NCBI GenBank assembly: GCA_004194705.1
Contig: SADC01000208.1
Location: 1 to 64,000, forward strand
Source of the DNA: Ditylenchus dipsaci
Taxonomy: Eukaryota; Nematoda; Chromadorea; Rhabditida; Anguinidae
Length of the DNA stretch: 64,000 nucleotides
Direction of reading: 5' to 3'
Shown: piece after piece, positions 53,100 to 64,000 of the stretch
Numbering within the stretch: position 1 is the stretch's first letter
Layout: each line of letters opens with the position of its first letter
Program-made: the position numbers and the translations under genes
The notes under the pieces: generated by a model
Database searches by the model: none
What the model was told of the DNA's origin: nothing
The model's input: only the letters and a program-made list of their open reading frames with translations

Positions 53100-55180
53100 G
53101 TTTTTAAAAACAAAACATTTCATAAACAAGAAATAAAAATATTACAACCTCAAAATCACAAAAACTTCTAGCAAAAACACTTGTTTGCACCCTTGTTGTT
53201 TACCCACGGAAAATACTAGCTGATTCATTCACTATACAAACAAAAGTGACCACAGCGAACACTTGATCTGCTCCGCCATCAAACAAATAAACTGATCAGT
53301 AAACAGGCCGCAACTACTATATACAAAAGAAAACTAAAGAAAGCAAGAAACTAAGCTTTTTAGTCACTTAATTCCTTTGACCTCAGCAAACAATAGCAAA
53401 ACCCTTTTTATTCAATTCCGAGGGTCCAATTATAGGCCAAAGGATGCAGAAAAAGACAATGGATTAAGCAGGGGAATCCACTGGGACAATAACATCAACA
53501 AAAGCAGCCTGAGTCACGTTGCTCTGCTTTAAACAACTGCAAGCAGACCAGCTAAAATCAATGGAAAATGTCCTCTGAGTCTCTACTGACTGCTTTGTTG
53601 GGTTAGAGTGGCAGCTACCACTATAACTACTGGTTGGCTAAGGACCAGACTGAAGAAGCAGCTGTTACTGCTGCTCCTACTACTAGAACTGGAAGTTGTT
53701 AAGCGGATTGGAAAAAAATATTTTCGATAGTCTCTTCAATTTTTTTGTGTGCAGGAAATTGTTTTTGATAGAAAGGATTTATCTATTTTTTGAAAAGAGA
53801 ATTTTTTGTATTAATCAATTGTTAAGATGGATTTTTTTCTATTTTCAGATATATTTATGTAGTAATCAAAAGTAGAGAATACAAATGGTTGATACACATT
53901 AATAATATTGTTAAACCTTTTATTTTATTGAGACGGAACAATAACAGGAAGTAAGAGCCAGATGACAAGGAATTTGTATACAAAACAATTTTTTATTATT
54001 AACAAATATGAGGGTACTAAGAGGATATGCCAAATGTCGAATGCGCATTGGACAAAGAGTTAGGACGGTATAAAAATGATTCTATTTAATATTCTGATAT
54101 TTCTTATGGTATCTTGAAAAACTGAAATTTAGTTCTAAAAAAAATTAGTAGACAACAATTTATTTAAATGTATCCGTTTCTACAATAAAAAGGGGGAGGG
54201 GCGGTTGGTTGGTGGTAAAAACGAGTAGCGACAAAAAAAACTATATACATCGTATTTATTCTAATAAGAGACCACCTCTGCGATTCAAAATCGTGTTCTT
54301 GGCATTGTGTTTTCGACCAAACTTTCTGAAGACTGCTCTTATGCTGGATATACCTAACTTTGTAGCCAGCGAGATGTTGACAAATTAAGCGTAACTTTTC
54401 GAAGAGCGGCATTCAAAAAGAGGGTCAAAACCAATGCCGAATACACGACTTTGAGCTTAGTGGACTATTATTAGAACAAATATGGTACACCTCAAAAGCC
54501 GATCTCCAGCTGGGTGCGACACTTTTTTTCAGTTTTGGTTAGTCGGTTGGTCTGAAAAAACTGACCTCAATATAACAGCACTCTAGTTTTGAAAAAAAAA
54601 TGCTGTTACATAGAAGCCCACCGGTTTTTATGAAAAAAATTGTGGGCAGTAGGGCAGGTTCCAGTCGAAACGGTCTTCAGAATGAATTTTAATTTTTTAA
54701 CAAAATTAAACCTATAGTGATATTTTTTACTTTGTTGATGTAGCTTTTTAGAGAAAAAACTATGTTGCTTAGCAATAGACAACAAATACGTTTGCTATAT
54801 TTTTAATTCTTGAGCTTTTAGCATTTATCCAATTAGAATTAATTGTTTGAAAGCTACAAAAAATTCGTGGTTAACTACAGACTTTTTAATCAAAGCTTAA
54901 AAACATAAAGAAACATACAAATATATGCTTTCTAAATATAAAAATAGGCTAAACAATTTCTTAATATTATTTTAAAAGTTCAAATAAACTATTTACTCGC
55001 AAATATAAGCAAACAAGTGTTGCCAGAATAAATTAAAAAGGGTGATTCACCCTCTTCAATCGGATGTATAGAATTATATAAAAAAGTTTAGCAAAACAAA
55101 GTGTCTGATCAGCCTGACTTTTGTAATATGTAAAATACAAACAGCTTTTCACCTAGCAAAGAAAAGTAGTGCAACGTAAA
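53100..55180. other. Intergenic stretch without recognised genes
   Basis: From 53,160 to 53,700 the base composition is richer in CAG/CTG words and might be a promoter or untranslated exon of SH3BP5, but this is unproven. The remainder is AT-rich with no clear repeat. Confidence 0.3.
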
Positions 55181-55189
55181 ATAACACTA

Positions 55190-55437
55190 CAGGGTGTCGC
55201 AAAATTACGCGTGCATTTTTGAAAATTTTTGCGAGGTAGCTCCTTGCCCGGTCGATTTCCGTCTTTCGGGAACCATACCCGCGGAAATCTCCACATTTAT
55301 AGGGTTTAGGAGCATAAACACAATATAATATAACACAATATAAAAAATGTAAGAAATAAACAATATTTGATAAAAAAAATTCAAAGAAATTTCAAACAAC
55401 TTTTAAAAAAGTGCACGCGTAATTTTGCGACACCCTG
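55190..55437. mobile_element. mariner-type MITE, 248 bp
   Basis: Ends CAGGGTGTCGCAAAATTACG and CGTAATTTTGCGACACCCTG are perfect inverses, flanked by TA on both sides. Confidence 0.87.
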
Positions 55438-55626
55438 TATTATAGTCCATTATACTTATAAATATATACAAAATAGCAGAAAAGTATATGCAAATAAAGT
55501 TTTCGTTCAGCTGTGGATGACTAAAAAGGTAATATTCTACCTGGTAAGCCTCCACAAAAGGTCAAATTTTTTTGATACAGAAAAAGCTGTGTGTACTAAA
55601 CCGTGCATTTTATGCAGAATTTGCGT

Positions 55627-55760
55627 AAATACCCCCAAATAACCCCCCCCTCAAATAACCCCCTGAAATAACCCGGGTTATTTGGTGGGGGGGGGGGGGT
55701 TATTTCAGGGGGGTTATTTGAGGGGGGGGGGTTATTTGGTGGGGGTTATTTGAGGGGTCA
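55627..55760. repeat. GGGGTTATTT tandem/inverted G-rich repeat
   Basis: Units of AAATAACCCCC on the left switch to GGGGTTATTT units on the right, around a CCCGGGTTATTTGG centre, with runs of up to 14 G. The plus strand of the right half could form G-quadruplexes and the whole could form a hairpin. Confidence 0.85.
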
Positions 55761-56513
55761 TGTCCAGAATTTGACGCTGAACACGATGGCTGAAAAAGTG
55801 TAAACAAAACGGCTTCGAACAGGAAAGCCAGCCTCTGAAGTTGTATCATGAAATTCTTAAAATCTCTTCACTTGTCAGCGAATCCACAAATCCGGCACCG
55901 GATTCGTGCTACGCATGGTCGATTGAAACTGATTTTAAAATATTAATGTCACTATGAGTTTTTAAATTCGGCTCAGGACAATAAACATTCAAATAGTGAG
56001 TTTCAAGTTTTTTTGAAAGTTAATTTTTATGTCTTGAACGGAATCAATATTTTAAAAGCACTACAAAAGTTAATCGACCACGTTGAGCACGAATTTAGTG
56101 TCAGATTTGTGGATTTAGCTGAGGGTAAAGTCAGTTAACGAAGTTTGTAATATAACTTCAGAGGCTGTTACACCCATTTTGCCAAGAAAAATAGCTTGCC
56201 AAAAAATATTTTTGTTAATGGTCTTTAAAATAGTCTTTATTCAGTAAGTTGAACATTAGAATGATCTCCAGATGCAAAGCAAAGCAAAATTGACAAAATT
56301 AACGACCTTAAAAGAGTCACATCTACCAACTTTTTTCACCGCCATAAATTACCAGAAGAAACAGACCGAAAATTTAACTGTTTTATTTCCTTTTTTGACT
56401 GCGCTGCCCGAAAAGCAAAACAAAACTACAAAAATGACGAGTTGTGTGTGGAAGAGCAAGTCAAAAACCACCGATTTCCCCTCTACCGCACAATGGAATA
56501 AAACTTACTTTTT

Positions 56514-56720
56514 TGGAGTATGCATTGTGGAAGAAGAACAAGAAAATCGATTGGTAGATGAAGAAGAAAGGAGGAATGGGTGATTTTCTCTCGCAGTTCT
56601 AGTGCTGTTGGTCAGCTCTGCATGCATGCATTCTACTACTACTGTCTATGCTATTGAGGTGCAGTACTGCTAGCAGTAGTAGCAGCAAGCCTCCCACTCT
56701 TTCCGTACATTGAAATTAAG
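56514..56720 (-). promoter_or_regulatory. Possible SH3BP5 5' untranslated exon or promoter
   Basis: A minus-strand AAAAAA/GTAAGT donor at about 56,505-56,515 follows a stretch with TACTACTGCTAGCAG trinucleotide runs, TGCATGCATGCA and a pyrimidine/purine-rich segment. This looks unlike the surrounding repeats and is upstream of SH3BP5. The link is a guess from position and the donor alone. Confidence 0.2.
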
Positions 56721-56986
56721 GGTGTTTCAAAGGCGGAAACAATTAGTTTTGAGGAAGAAGAAATTTATTCTCTCACATTGCTTTTATTGATCAAAAAGGC
56801 AGCGTAAATTTGTTGCAAAAATTTTTGCAGAAACTTTTGGATTTAACGTAATTTTGACCAATCGCAGGTAGCTAAAAATTTTAATAGGAACTTAAGTCAG
56901 AAAATATAATTTTAAAAGATTCTCGCTTGACGAGATATGTGCTAAAATTAATATTCCAAATGACGAACACCTTATTTTAGGTCATA

Positions 56987-57233
56987 CCGTATTTCCTCTA
57001 ATAGGAGCACCCGCTCTAATAAGCGCACCCCCTTACTTTGAAGGTCTGGATCTCGGTGCAGAGTCAATATTTTGCGAAGCTGTTTATTGCGTTTTGTTAA
57101 CTCCACGAGCTACCGATTCCACTTTTTAGATTTTTTATTTTCACCCGAAAATCTCGAGATCGAATTCCAAATTTTCCAATTTTCGGGAGATTGAAAAATA
57201 AGCGCACTGGTGCGCTTATTAGAGGAAATACGG
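56987..57233. mobile_element. ACCGTATTTCC-family MITE, copy 2
   Basis: Ends CCGTATTTCCTCTAATAGGA and GCTTATTAGAGGAAATACGG, with CCACGAGCTACCGATTCCAC inside. Confidence 0.82.
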
Positions 57234-57239
57234 CAAATC

Positions 57240-58790
57240 TTTTTAGAATTATATTTTGTGACTCAAATTTCTGAGAAAATGTTAGCTACTGTGGGCATCA
57301 GAAAAAAAATTCTGGCATAAAAAGGTAATTTTATTGGGAAAATATCAGCAATATCAAAAAGAACCTTTCTTATTGGCCATTGCAAACTGGCCGGTCCTTG
57401 AAACAGGCATATATCAGCTGTGATTTTTCCTCGAAATTTTTTAATGAAGCAGATTGTCTGAAATTTTTCCGTCCAATTTTTTTAAAAATCTAAGGTCATT
57501 AATATCAGATTCAATGCGAAAAATTAAAAATTCACTGCTGGTTTTGATCTTTATTTGCGATGTCACGCACAAGCATTCTTCTCTAAGAAAGTAACAAACT
57601 TGCAAGTTATGTTTATTCCAACCTCAAAAACGACTAAAAATATTTGAAACGAAAACTTATATTGAAAAAGCGAACATTTTCGTGAAGAATCACCCAATAA
57701 AAATAGACCTACAAACTGAGTAAGGTCACTCCAATAAAGGAATAGAAGAAAATAGAAATTGATGTCCTGGATTTGCCCTTGCAGCCAGAACGACCGCCAA
57801 TTATAGAACGCAATTTGAATATTCTCAAGGACATAAACTAGGGGACAAAAAGCATTGTGAAAGACACTGTAAAAACATCAATACATCTAAAACATTTTCA
57901 GCTATAAGATTTATGATAAAAAAATGTATTATTAGTGCAGTTTTTCCAGTTTACTAAAAGTATTATTTTTGTCTTGCGACTGACTAATCGCGGATGGTCA
58001 GCCCTTTTTATGGGCGTAATAAAAAAATTGCGGTGGTCAGTTGATGATGACTAGACCGCATTAGCATTTCTCGAGAAAAGAACAATATATCTTTTGGCTC
58101 AAAATAGATCAAGAATAGCTATAGACTTTACAGTTTACACATATAAATTTTGATAAAAAAAGATTTAAAATTTTGACTGAGAATATAGATTTTTTGTTGA
58201 TAGAATAGTTTTTTTAGTCTGAAGTAGGAAAAAAGTAGATTTTAATACATTCACAAGAGTAGGCGGAAACGAAAAAAGCAGAGCAGATAAAAACAGAATT
58301 CATTGAACTTAATCCTGTTAAAAAAGTAAAGGTCCCACACTTGCCAGCGTAGGAAACACCACATGACATCAATAAATAAAATTATTCAAAAAATAATCCA
58401 AAGCACATTTTGTTTAAGGTCAAACGTGCTTTAAGAAATGTTATTGAAGTCCTAATGCCTTTTGTTTTGATTTTTTTGAAAATGGAAGTATTTTTTGCTT
58501 TGTTTTTCAATGAACTTTTAAAAAATTGAATGAAAAATAGCTAATTTTGTTCTATATGCTGAATAGGCAGCTCACCAATAATATGAACGAAAAATTCTGA
58601 ATTTTTCAAAGAATTAGTGTTGGGTTGTTTAATAATTAATGACCACCTTTAAGCTGTTTAAGTAGTCAAGATTATAATATTATGCTTTTACAGGTAAAAT
58701 ATGTGTTTTTAGATAAGGTTAGTCAGGAGAGTTTTTACCGTCTGGATTAATCACTTATTATCACTCACTTATGCCGAGCTTTTTGAGGTG
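57240..58790. other. AT-rich intergenic stretch
   Basis: No gene or clear repeat pair. At 58,620 TTGGGTTGTTTAATAATTAA resembles one end of a mariner-type element. The matching other end was not found. Confidence 0.3.
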
Positions 58791-59105
58791 ATCATAACTT
58801 TTAACTTAATCTGCTAATGCCATCTTGGAGCTAAGATTCAGGGCTACCAGATAATAGCTCACCACTCTTCATTGACCAGGGCTATAGCCAAAAAATCTGA
58901 CGAGGGGCACCATAAGAGAAAAAAAGGATTCTTTCTTTTTTATCTCAATTTTCGAAACAACGTCTATTTTGTGAATAGCTTATCTGGCAGCTCTGATTAT
59001 TAGCTGCAAGATTGTAAGAGCAGAATTTTTTGAAAAATAAAAAAGCTATAGCTATTTCCGAGTGACAAATCTGTTTTAGCATCCGCAAACTCCCTTCTCA
59101 TTGTG

Positions 59106-59484
59106 TGACTGAGGCGGTTAGGAAAAACTTACCGAAAATTAAATTTGCCAAATACGAAATTTGCCGAAACGAATATAGCTAAAACAAAAATTGGCCACCA
59201 ACCGGAATTCTCCAAAACGTAATTGACCAAATCGAGATTTGCCATTATAAATTTTCCAAACGTAGGTTACACTTGGAAAAGTTTTCTTTATCTAAATGGC
59301 TACCCTATTTTTTTAGGCAAAACCTAATCTTGACAAATTCCGATTTGGCAAGTTTCGTTCTGGCGAAATGTGATTTGGCAATTTTTGTTTTGGCAATATT
59401 CGTTTGCCAAATTTCGTTTCGGCTAAACATACATTTGGCAAATTTCGTTTTTGCCAAGTTTCCCCTAACCACTGAGGCCTTAAC
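59106..59484. mobile_element. Fold-back minisatellite element, TTTGGCAAATTTCG unit
   Basis: Outer ends CTGAGGCGGTTAGGAAAAAC and TTTCCCCTAACCACTGAGG are inverse. The interior consists of about 15-bp units (ATTTGCCAAATACG on the left, TTTGGCAAATTTCG on the right) in opposite orientations. Confidence 0.7.
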
Positions 59485-60078
59485 AACAGTGGTTAAACAT
59501 CTTAAGCCATAATTTCGATACTTTTGCAAAGAATGATTGGTCAAATAGGTCCGGAATGTCGAAAGAAATCTGATTACCGTATTTTCTCTAATAGCTCACC
59601 CCTCTCCATTGACCAGGGCCATAGCCAAAAAATCTGACATGGGGGGCACCATACGAGAAAAAATTTTTTTGGTCATTTTACCCACACCGTTTTCCACTTT
59701 TGACTAGGAAAAAAATCTGACTGGGGGGGGGTCACGTGCAAAGTTTCGAGATCGACCTCAAAATCGTCCGATTTTTGAACTGTTGAAAAATAACTGTAAA
59801 AATAAGAGCTTTTAGAAAAATACGCTACGCTGATGATTTTTTAAAAATTATTAATTTTCACATTTCAAAATTGATAACTTGACACCCTCTTTTCAGAAAG
59901 CTGGATCGCATAACAAATACAGAATTTAAAAAATTTTAAATTATGATCAAACTCGGCGCCTTTTCTGCCCTAAAAACCACTTTGAAGACCTTGACAAACA
60001 GGATAAACTATTGCACAATTGACATAGGTTAAAACAATGTGTCTGGCGTGTGCGCTATGACACTGCTAATCCAAAAGA

Positions 60079-60462
60079 TCACAAATCTAGATAATCAATG
60101 CACCAACTATCAGCCCACCCCAAACAAGAGCCATAGAAAATGATGAGCGAAGAATAAAGAAAAACTAGCAACCTTGGGCGATAAATTCTCTTTCTATTTA
60201 ATCGCGCGACTTTTCTCCTTTGCACTCTATTGCTTCCTTTTCTGTATTTAACGAAGAAGAGGAGCAGAAGCACTTGTATGATCATCACTAAAATAAAGCA
60301 CGCTGCACAAACTTCAAGCAATTTATTGTTACAAAGACAGAAAAAGAGCTTATTGAAGGAAAGAAAAGAAACAAACCAGTGTAAGCGACAATAGCAAACT
60401 GGTTTCAGGGGTGCAAGTGCATACAATATTTTACATGGCAGGTATAGGAGAAAAAATTGCAA
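60079..60462 (-). CDS. Doubtful 127-codon membrane-protein frame
   Basis: A minus-strand ORF contains a strong hydrophobic stretch (CAACFILVMIIQVLLLLFFV) followed by a basic segment (KYRKGSNRVQRRKVARLNRK), as in a single-pass protein, then a second hydrophobic stretch. It has no introns, no recognised family and no clear promoter or poly(A) signal, and the first 45 codons are atypical. It may be chance. Confidence 0.25.
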   Translation of the reverse strand: MQFFLLYLPCKILYALAPLKPVCYCRLHWFVSFLSFNKLFFCLCNNKLLEVCAACFILVMIIQVLLLLFFVKYRKGSNRVQRRKVARLNRKRIYRPRLLVFLYSSLIIFYGSCLGWADSWCIDYLDL

Positions 60463-60819
60463 ATATTCAAATGTTTTTTTTGTAAACTTTGAACATACTC
60501 GGGGAGGGGGAGGGCGTTATAACTAGCAGACATTTTTGGGTGGTTTTGAACTCCAAATCAGCAAAAATGTCTAGACCAATACAATGGATTAGTTAGATTT
60601 ACAACTAATACAGACACTTCAAAATCAATTCTAAAAACGCCTAAACTTCTGCATTATTAGTTTATAAAGTTGAAACAAAAATCACACAGAAGCCCGCAAA
60701 TAATTACAAAAGGAATAACTTTGCTGCACCAAGCTAATATCTTTTTTTTTTAATTTTATTTCCGACAAAAAGCTGCATATGGTGGCAAACTTAGTTTGGC
60801 AAGCTAAGTTGAAGACTTA

Positions 60820-61050
60820 CCGTATTTACTCTAATAGTAGCCCACCCCTCAACTTTGAGGGTCTGCATCTCAGAGCACAGTTAATATTTTGCAAAGCTGT
60901 TTGTTGCATTTTCTTAACTCCCACGAGCTCTAACGATTCCGCTTTTTATTTGCATTTTCACCCAAATATCTCGAGATTGACCTTGAATATTTCCGATTTT
61001 CGGTGGGTAGAAAATTAGTAGCCCGGAAGATACCATTAGAGTAAAGACGG
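60820..61050. mobile_element. ACCGTATTTCC-family MITE, copy 3
   Basis: Ends CCGTATTTACTCTAATAGTA and ACCATTAGAGTAAAGACGG, flanked by TA, with CCACGAGCTCTAACGATTCC inside. Confidence 0.8.
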
Positions 61051-61205
61051 TATGTATATTATAAAATGATAATTTTTAAGCTTTTTGCAAATTGCTAGGT
61101 TCAAATTTTTTGTTCCGGCATGCTAAGAATTGGATTGAAGAATAAGAAGAATGACTTGCTCGTCAGTACAATTCAAATTCTTTGTGCAGCAAGCATTTTT
61201 CGGTA

Positions 61206-61431
61206 CCGTATTTCGTTCAATAAGGCGGTCGGGCGCCTTATTTTTCGGATGCCCGAAAATCGGAAAATTTTGAATTCTATCTCGACATTTTTGGGTGCGC
61301 AATCAAAATCCAACAAGTGGAATCGGTAGAGCTCGTGGGAGTTAAGAAAGCGCATAAAACAGCTTTGCAAAATATTTACTCTAGTCTGAGATATAGGTCT
61401 TCAAGGGGGCGTCTTTTTAGAGGAAATACGG
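61206..61431. mobile_element. ACCGTATTTCC-family MITE, copy 4, opposite orientation
   Basis: Ends CCGTATTTCGTTCAATAAGG and TTTTTAGAGGAAATACGG. The internal GGAATCGGTAGAGCTCGTGG is the reverse complement of the block in copies 1-3. Confidence 0.8.
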
Positions 61432-61830
61432 TATGTACGAAACTGGCCCGGCTGGACAGGCTGTCAATATTACGGTCAATGGCCGGCTAGTCATTGGACG
61501 TCCTGTTGTTTTTGAACTAGACCTGCCTTCTACCTACCTCGTCGTCCTACTCCGTCCGTGCGAGATGACGACGGAATGGGCTCGGCCAGACAGGAGGTCA
61601 TTATGGTAAGATGTCGCAAAAGTGTTTGAATAAGTCCCAATTTCCTCATTGACTTTGGCGGAAAATGAATTTTTTATGTAATGACAAATCTAGCTTATTC
61701 AAAAAGGGTTAAATGACTTCATCTAATGTGTAAAAGCTGTTTGATTAGTCATAATTATGTAAAAATAGCTAGTTTATTTTTAAAGCATAGTTAGAAATAA
61801 TAAATGTTTCTCTTTAATAATTCTACTATT

Positions 61831-63500
61831 ATGTTCTACATCTTTGTTATAATACTCATGGCAACCTTTTCAATATCATCTGGTTCAAGTGAAGATCCTG
61901 AAGACCCGAACGGTAAAAAAATTCCATACTTTTAAAGCATCTACATACTACTTTGCTTTGAAGCAAAATGCTGTGAAGCTTATCAAACTAAGGTGGATTT
62001 TTTGTAGTAAATCTATAAAGTGAAATAAAAAAAATCACAGATGGAAAATAAGAATGATGCACAAACAGAAGCAGTTTGCGAGTAATTTTGGTCTTTAAAC
62101 TTATTATTGATTTGTTTTACTGTCAAAAAATTCAGCACATACTTCAAGGACAAAAGCTGCGACTGTCAGATACTTTCCATACAATGTGGAAACCCTATAG
62201 GTCTTTTATATACCTTTTCTGTTTCTGTACGCATTCGCGCCCACCCCAAAAAAGTATGCCTTGGTCCCGCCTGTTGATACTTTTAGGTTTTTTTACTTAA
62301 AAAAGTCTCAAAACGTTTGTATTTATAGTTATTAGTCAATTTGAAGTTAAAAAAGTTTCGCAAATTTTTTTTGCCTTGCTCCCCCCAAGCTGTTTTATAA
62401 AAAAACAATTCCGAACAAAAATAAACTTGGGGAACCTAGGCAAAAAATGTAAGAAACTTTACAGCAAATAAAAACTTTTTTTGCGTAAAAAAATCGAACA
62501 GTGTGAATAAGCACCTTTCGAAGAAAAAAAATTCCTAAAAAAATCAATAGGGGTACCAAGGCATGCTTTTTGGGGTGGGCGCGAATGAATATAGAGCCGT
62601 TTTTTCTTTTAAAAAGAAGAGTTTTTTTAGCTGCGAAATGCTTTGCTAAGTAAGTGCTTCATGCTTTTTGCAAAAATTGCGAATTTGTACTAGTTACCGT
62701 ATTTGCTCTGATAATCGGCCACTCTTTAATAGACGGCCACCCCTCATTTTTTTACTAAGATTTCAAAGTTAAGGCCATCTTCGATTGACAATTTCCCTAT
62801 TTTTAAGGGTTAAAAAATAAACGGCCACGGTCGATTATTAGAGCAAATACGGTGTACCGTATTTTCTTTATTATGAAGGCATGCCTGTCTATTTTAAGCC
62901 CCCGCAAAATCGAAATTTTAATCGAAAATGGCCTCAATTCTGATATCCTAGTCAAAAAATAATGGGGTGCGCGTCTAATAGAGAGTGTCAATGTCATGAA
63001 GAAAAGACGGTAACTTATAAGATATTTTGAATTTGTAGGCATTCAAATGTAGTAGAAAAGAAGTGCAAGAATGAATCGACTGTCAGCAAATTGATGGCTT
63101 TGAGAGGTGTAAAGGACACTTCTCAGGAAGATGATCCATATGCTGAGATGTGCAAGTAAGCTGTTTAAATTCGCCGCATGTGTGACAAACACTGATTTTT
63201 AAGTTTTCTTCGGAAAATCTATAGATGCTCCGAGAGAATGATGCTTTTGAAATGTGGAATGCCCGCAGCTGATCTTTTCTTCATGACCAGTGAAGTTAAT
63301 TTGTGTGTAGTTGTGAAGCTTCTTAACATTTGCTGAATCATATTTTTAATCAGAGAGAACTACTACTTTGACTCGGGAGAATGCCGCGAGTTCGCTGAAT
63401 GGATGATTCGTCGGGGTGCTGCCTTCTTCGGCTCTACTCACCGTCTAGATCTACTTGGAGACAATTTGAATGACAATAGCTGCCAATTAAAACATAATAT
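61831..63500 (+). CDS. Secreted Cys-rich protein, unknown family (3' unresolved)
   Basis: Exons 61831-61912, 61964-61992, 62041-62081, 63039-63155, 63225-63302 and 63354 onward join in phase. The signal peptide is MFYIFVIILMATFSISS. The mature part has an acidic SEDPEDPN, then KCCEAYQTKMENKNDAQTEA, VEKKCKNESTVSKLMALRGV, CKCSERMMLLKCGMPAADLF and YYFDSGECREFAEWMIRRGA, ending near STHRLDLLGDNLND. The pattern of about nine Cys recalls nematode secreted domains such as DUF19, but I cannot assign it. The short exon 2 has a weak acceptor (TTTGAAG). Intron 3 is about 960 bases and consists mostly of three MITEs. After about 63,480 the frame runs into a decayed sequence and the last donor is not clear. 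A TTTCTAG acceptor near 63,836 may start another exon. Confidence 0.6.
62232..62590. mobile_element. Palindromic element in an intron, CCTTGGTCCC arms
   Basis: GCATTCGCGCCCACCCCAAA at the left inverts to TTTGGGGTGGGCGCGAATG at the right. AAGTATGCCTTGGTCCCGCC and GGGGTACCAAGGCATGCTTT also pair. Related ends occur at 690-735, 29,523-29,580, 30,728-30,800 and 47,965-48,430. Confidence 0.75.
62697..62852. mobile_element. ACCGTATTT-family MITE, copy 5, short
   Basis: Ends CCGTATTTGCTCTGATAATC and ATTATTAGAGCAAATACGG, with CGGCCAC inverted inside. It lies in an intron of the secreted-protein gene. Confidence 0.78.
62857..63010. mobile_element. ACCGTATTT-family MITE, copy 6, diverged
   Basis: Left end CCGTATTTTCTTTATTATGA and right end GTCATGAAGAAAAGACGG, immediately following copy 5. 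Confidence 0.65.
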
Positions 63501-64000
63501 TGTGATGTTACTGGCTAACATTTCGATGCTAGTGACATTTTCGTATTTCCGGTTTTGAAAAATGCGAGTCAAAAAGAGATAACATTTTTTGCATTTTTTC
63601 GGTCTATAATAAAATATTTGATTGTCATTAGTTTTATCGAGGAAAATCTGCTCAAAGACCAGGTGACATATGTACAGGATGATCCGTAAAACTTGCACGT
63701 TTTCAAAAAATTTAGTCAATGGCTTTCCGGGCCGATAAAATCCCACCAAATATTGAGGTTTTGGCCAAAAAAATCTTAATATAATATTTGGACTGAAAAA
63801 GTAACGGTGTTTTTTTTGTTTCTTTTCAACTTTCTAGAGCTGAAGTTGATGTATTACGCAATTTTTTTGTAATTGCTAGAGCCGAGTGTGCTCTTTCGAT
63901 TGTATTGTTATAGAGCATTAGGACCTCAGCCGGTTTTTGAAGATTCGGCGAGTTAAGCATTGAAATTGGCAAAAATGCGGAAAATAAAATTTAAACCGCC

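Noticed and set aside
54164..54412. Minus-strand frame as a mariner transposase piece
   Set aside because: I could not find the D,D34D motifs or other transposase blocks, and the resemblance was only to basic residues.
56272..56583. 103-codon plus-strand frame
   Set aside because: No family, no splice signals and weak codon character. The minus strand there has a better case as a regulatory or untranslated region.
59305..59544. Minus-strand 79-codon frame with AKTKIAKSHFARTKLAKSEF-like repeats
   Set aside because: It is the translation of a 15-bp minisatellite inside a fold-back element, not a repeat protein.

Overview
This is animal nuclear DNA, about two-thirds A+T. Coding sequence is cut into many short exons with GT-AG introns. 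Many introns are only 45-70 bases, with T-rich acceptors such as TTTCAG and TTTTAG. The two genes that can be named, an ARID4 orthologue and an SH3BP5 orthologue, are metazoan families. Small secreted Cys-rich proteins, a rhodopsin-like receptor fragment and the short introns make a nematode or close relative the best guess, but nothing here proves the species. There is no bacterial operon structure, CRISPR array or rRNA.

Layout. 1-4.9 kb: repeats, including a hAT transposon carrying a transposase remnant, and one orphan exon. 5.06-6.6 kb (+): a type I membrane protein gene. 7.2-14.7 kb: a nested block of transposons bounded by an 8-bp duplication. 14.7-22.2 kb: MITEs, hexamer arrays and palindromes. 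22.2-24.5 kb (-): a small multi-pass membrane protein gene and a five-exon secreted protein gene. 25.4 kb (-): a 7TM receptor fragment. 27.5-28.5 kb: a broken copy of one SH3BP5 exon split by a transposon. 28.96-44.61 kb (-): ARID4, 29 exons, with MITEs in several introns. 45.3-45.6 kb (-): two unassigned exons. 46.9-50.4 kb (-): SH3BP5, seven exons. 50.4-61.8 kb: mostly fold-back elements and MITEs. 61.8 kb to the end (+): a secreted Cys-rich gene that runs off the window.

Function. ARID4 proteins are chromatin-binding scaffolds of Sin3/HDAC complexes. SH3BP5 proteins are coiled-coil exchange factors for Rab11. Their adjacency here looks positional rather than functional. The exon phases of ARID4 (1,665 codons including the stop) and SH3BP5 (304 codons including the stop) close exactly, which is the main support for these hand-built models. 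Most of the remaining sequence is DNA-transposon derived. Target-site duplications can be read for hAT (8 bp), a CAC-terminal family (4 bp), a 9-bp family, TTAA families and TA families.
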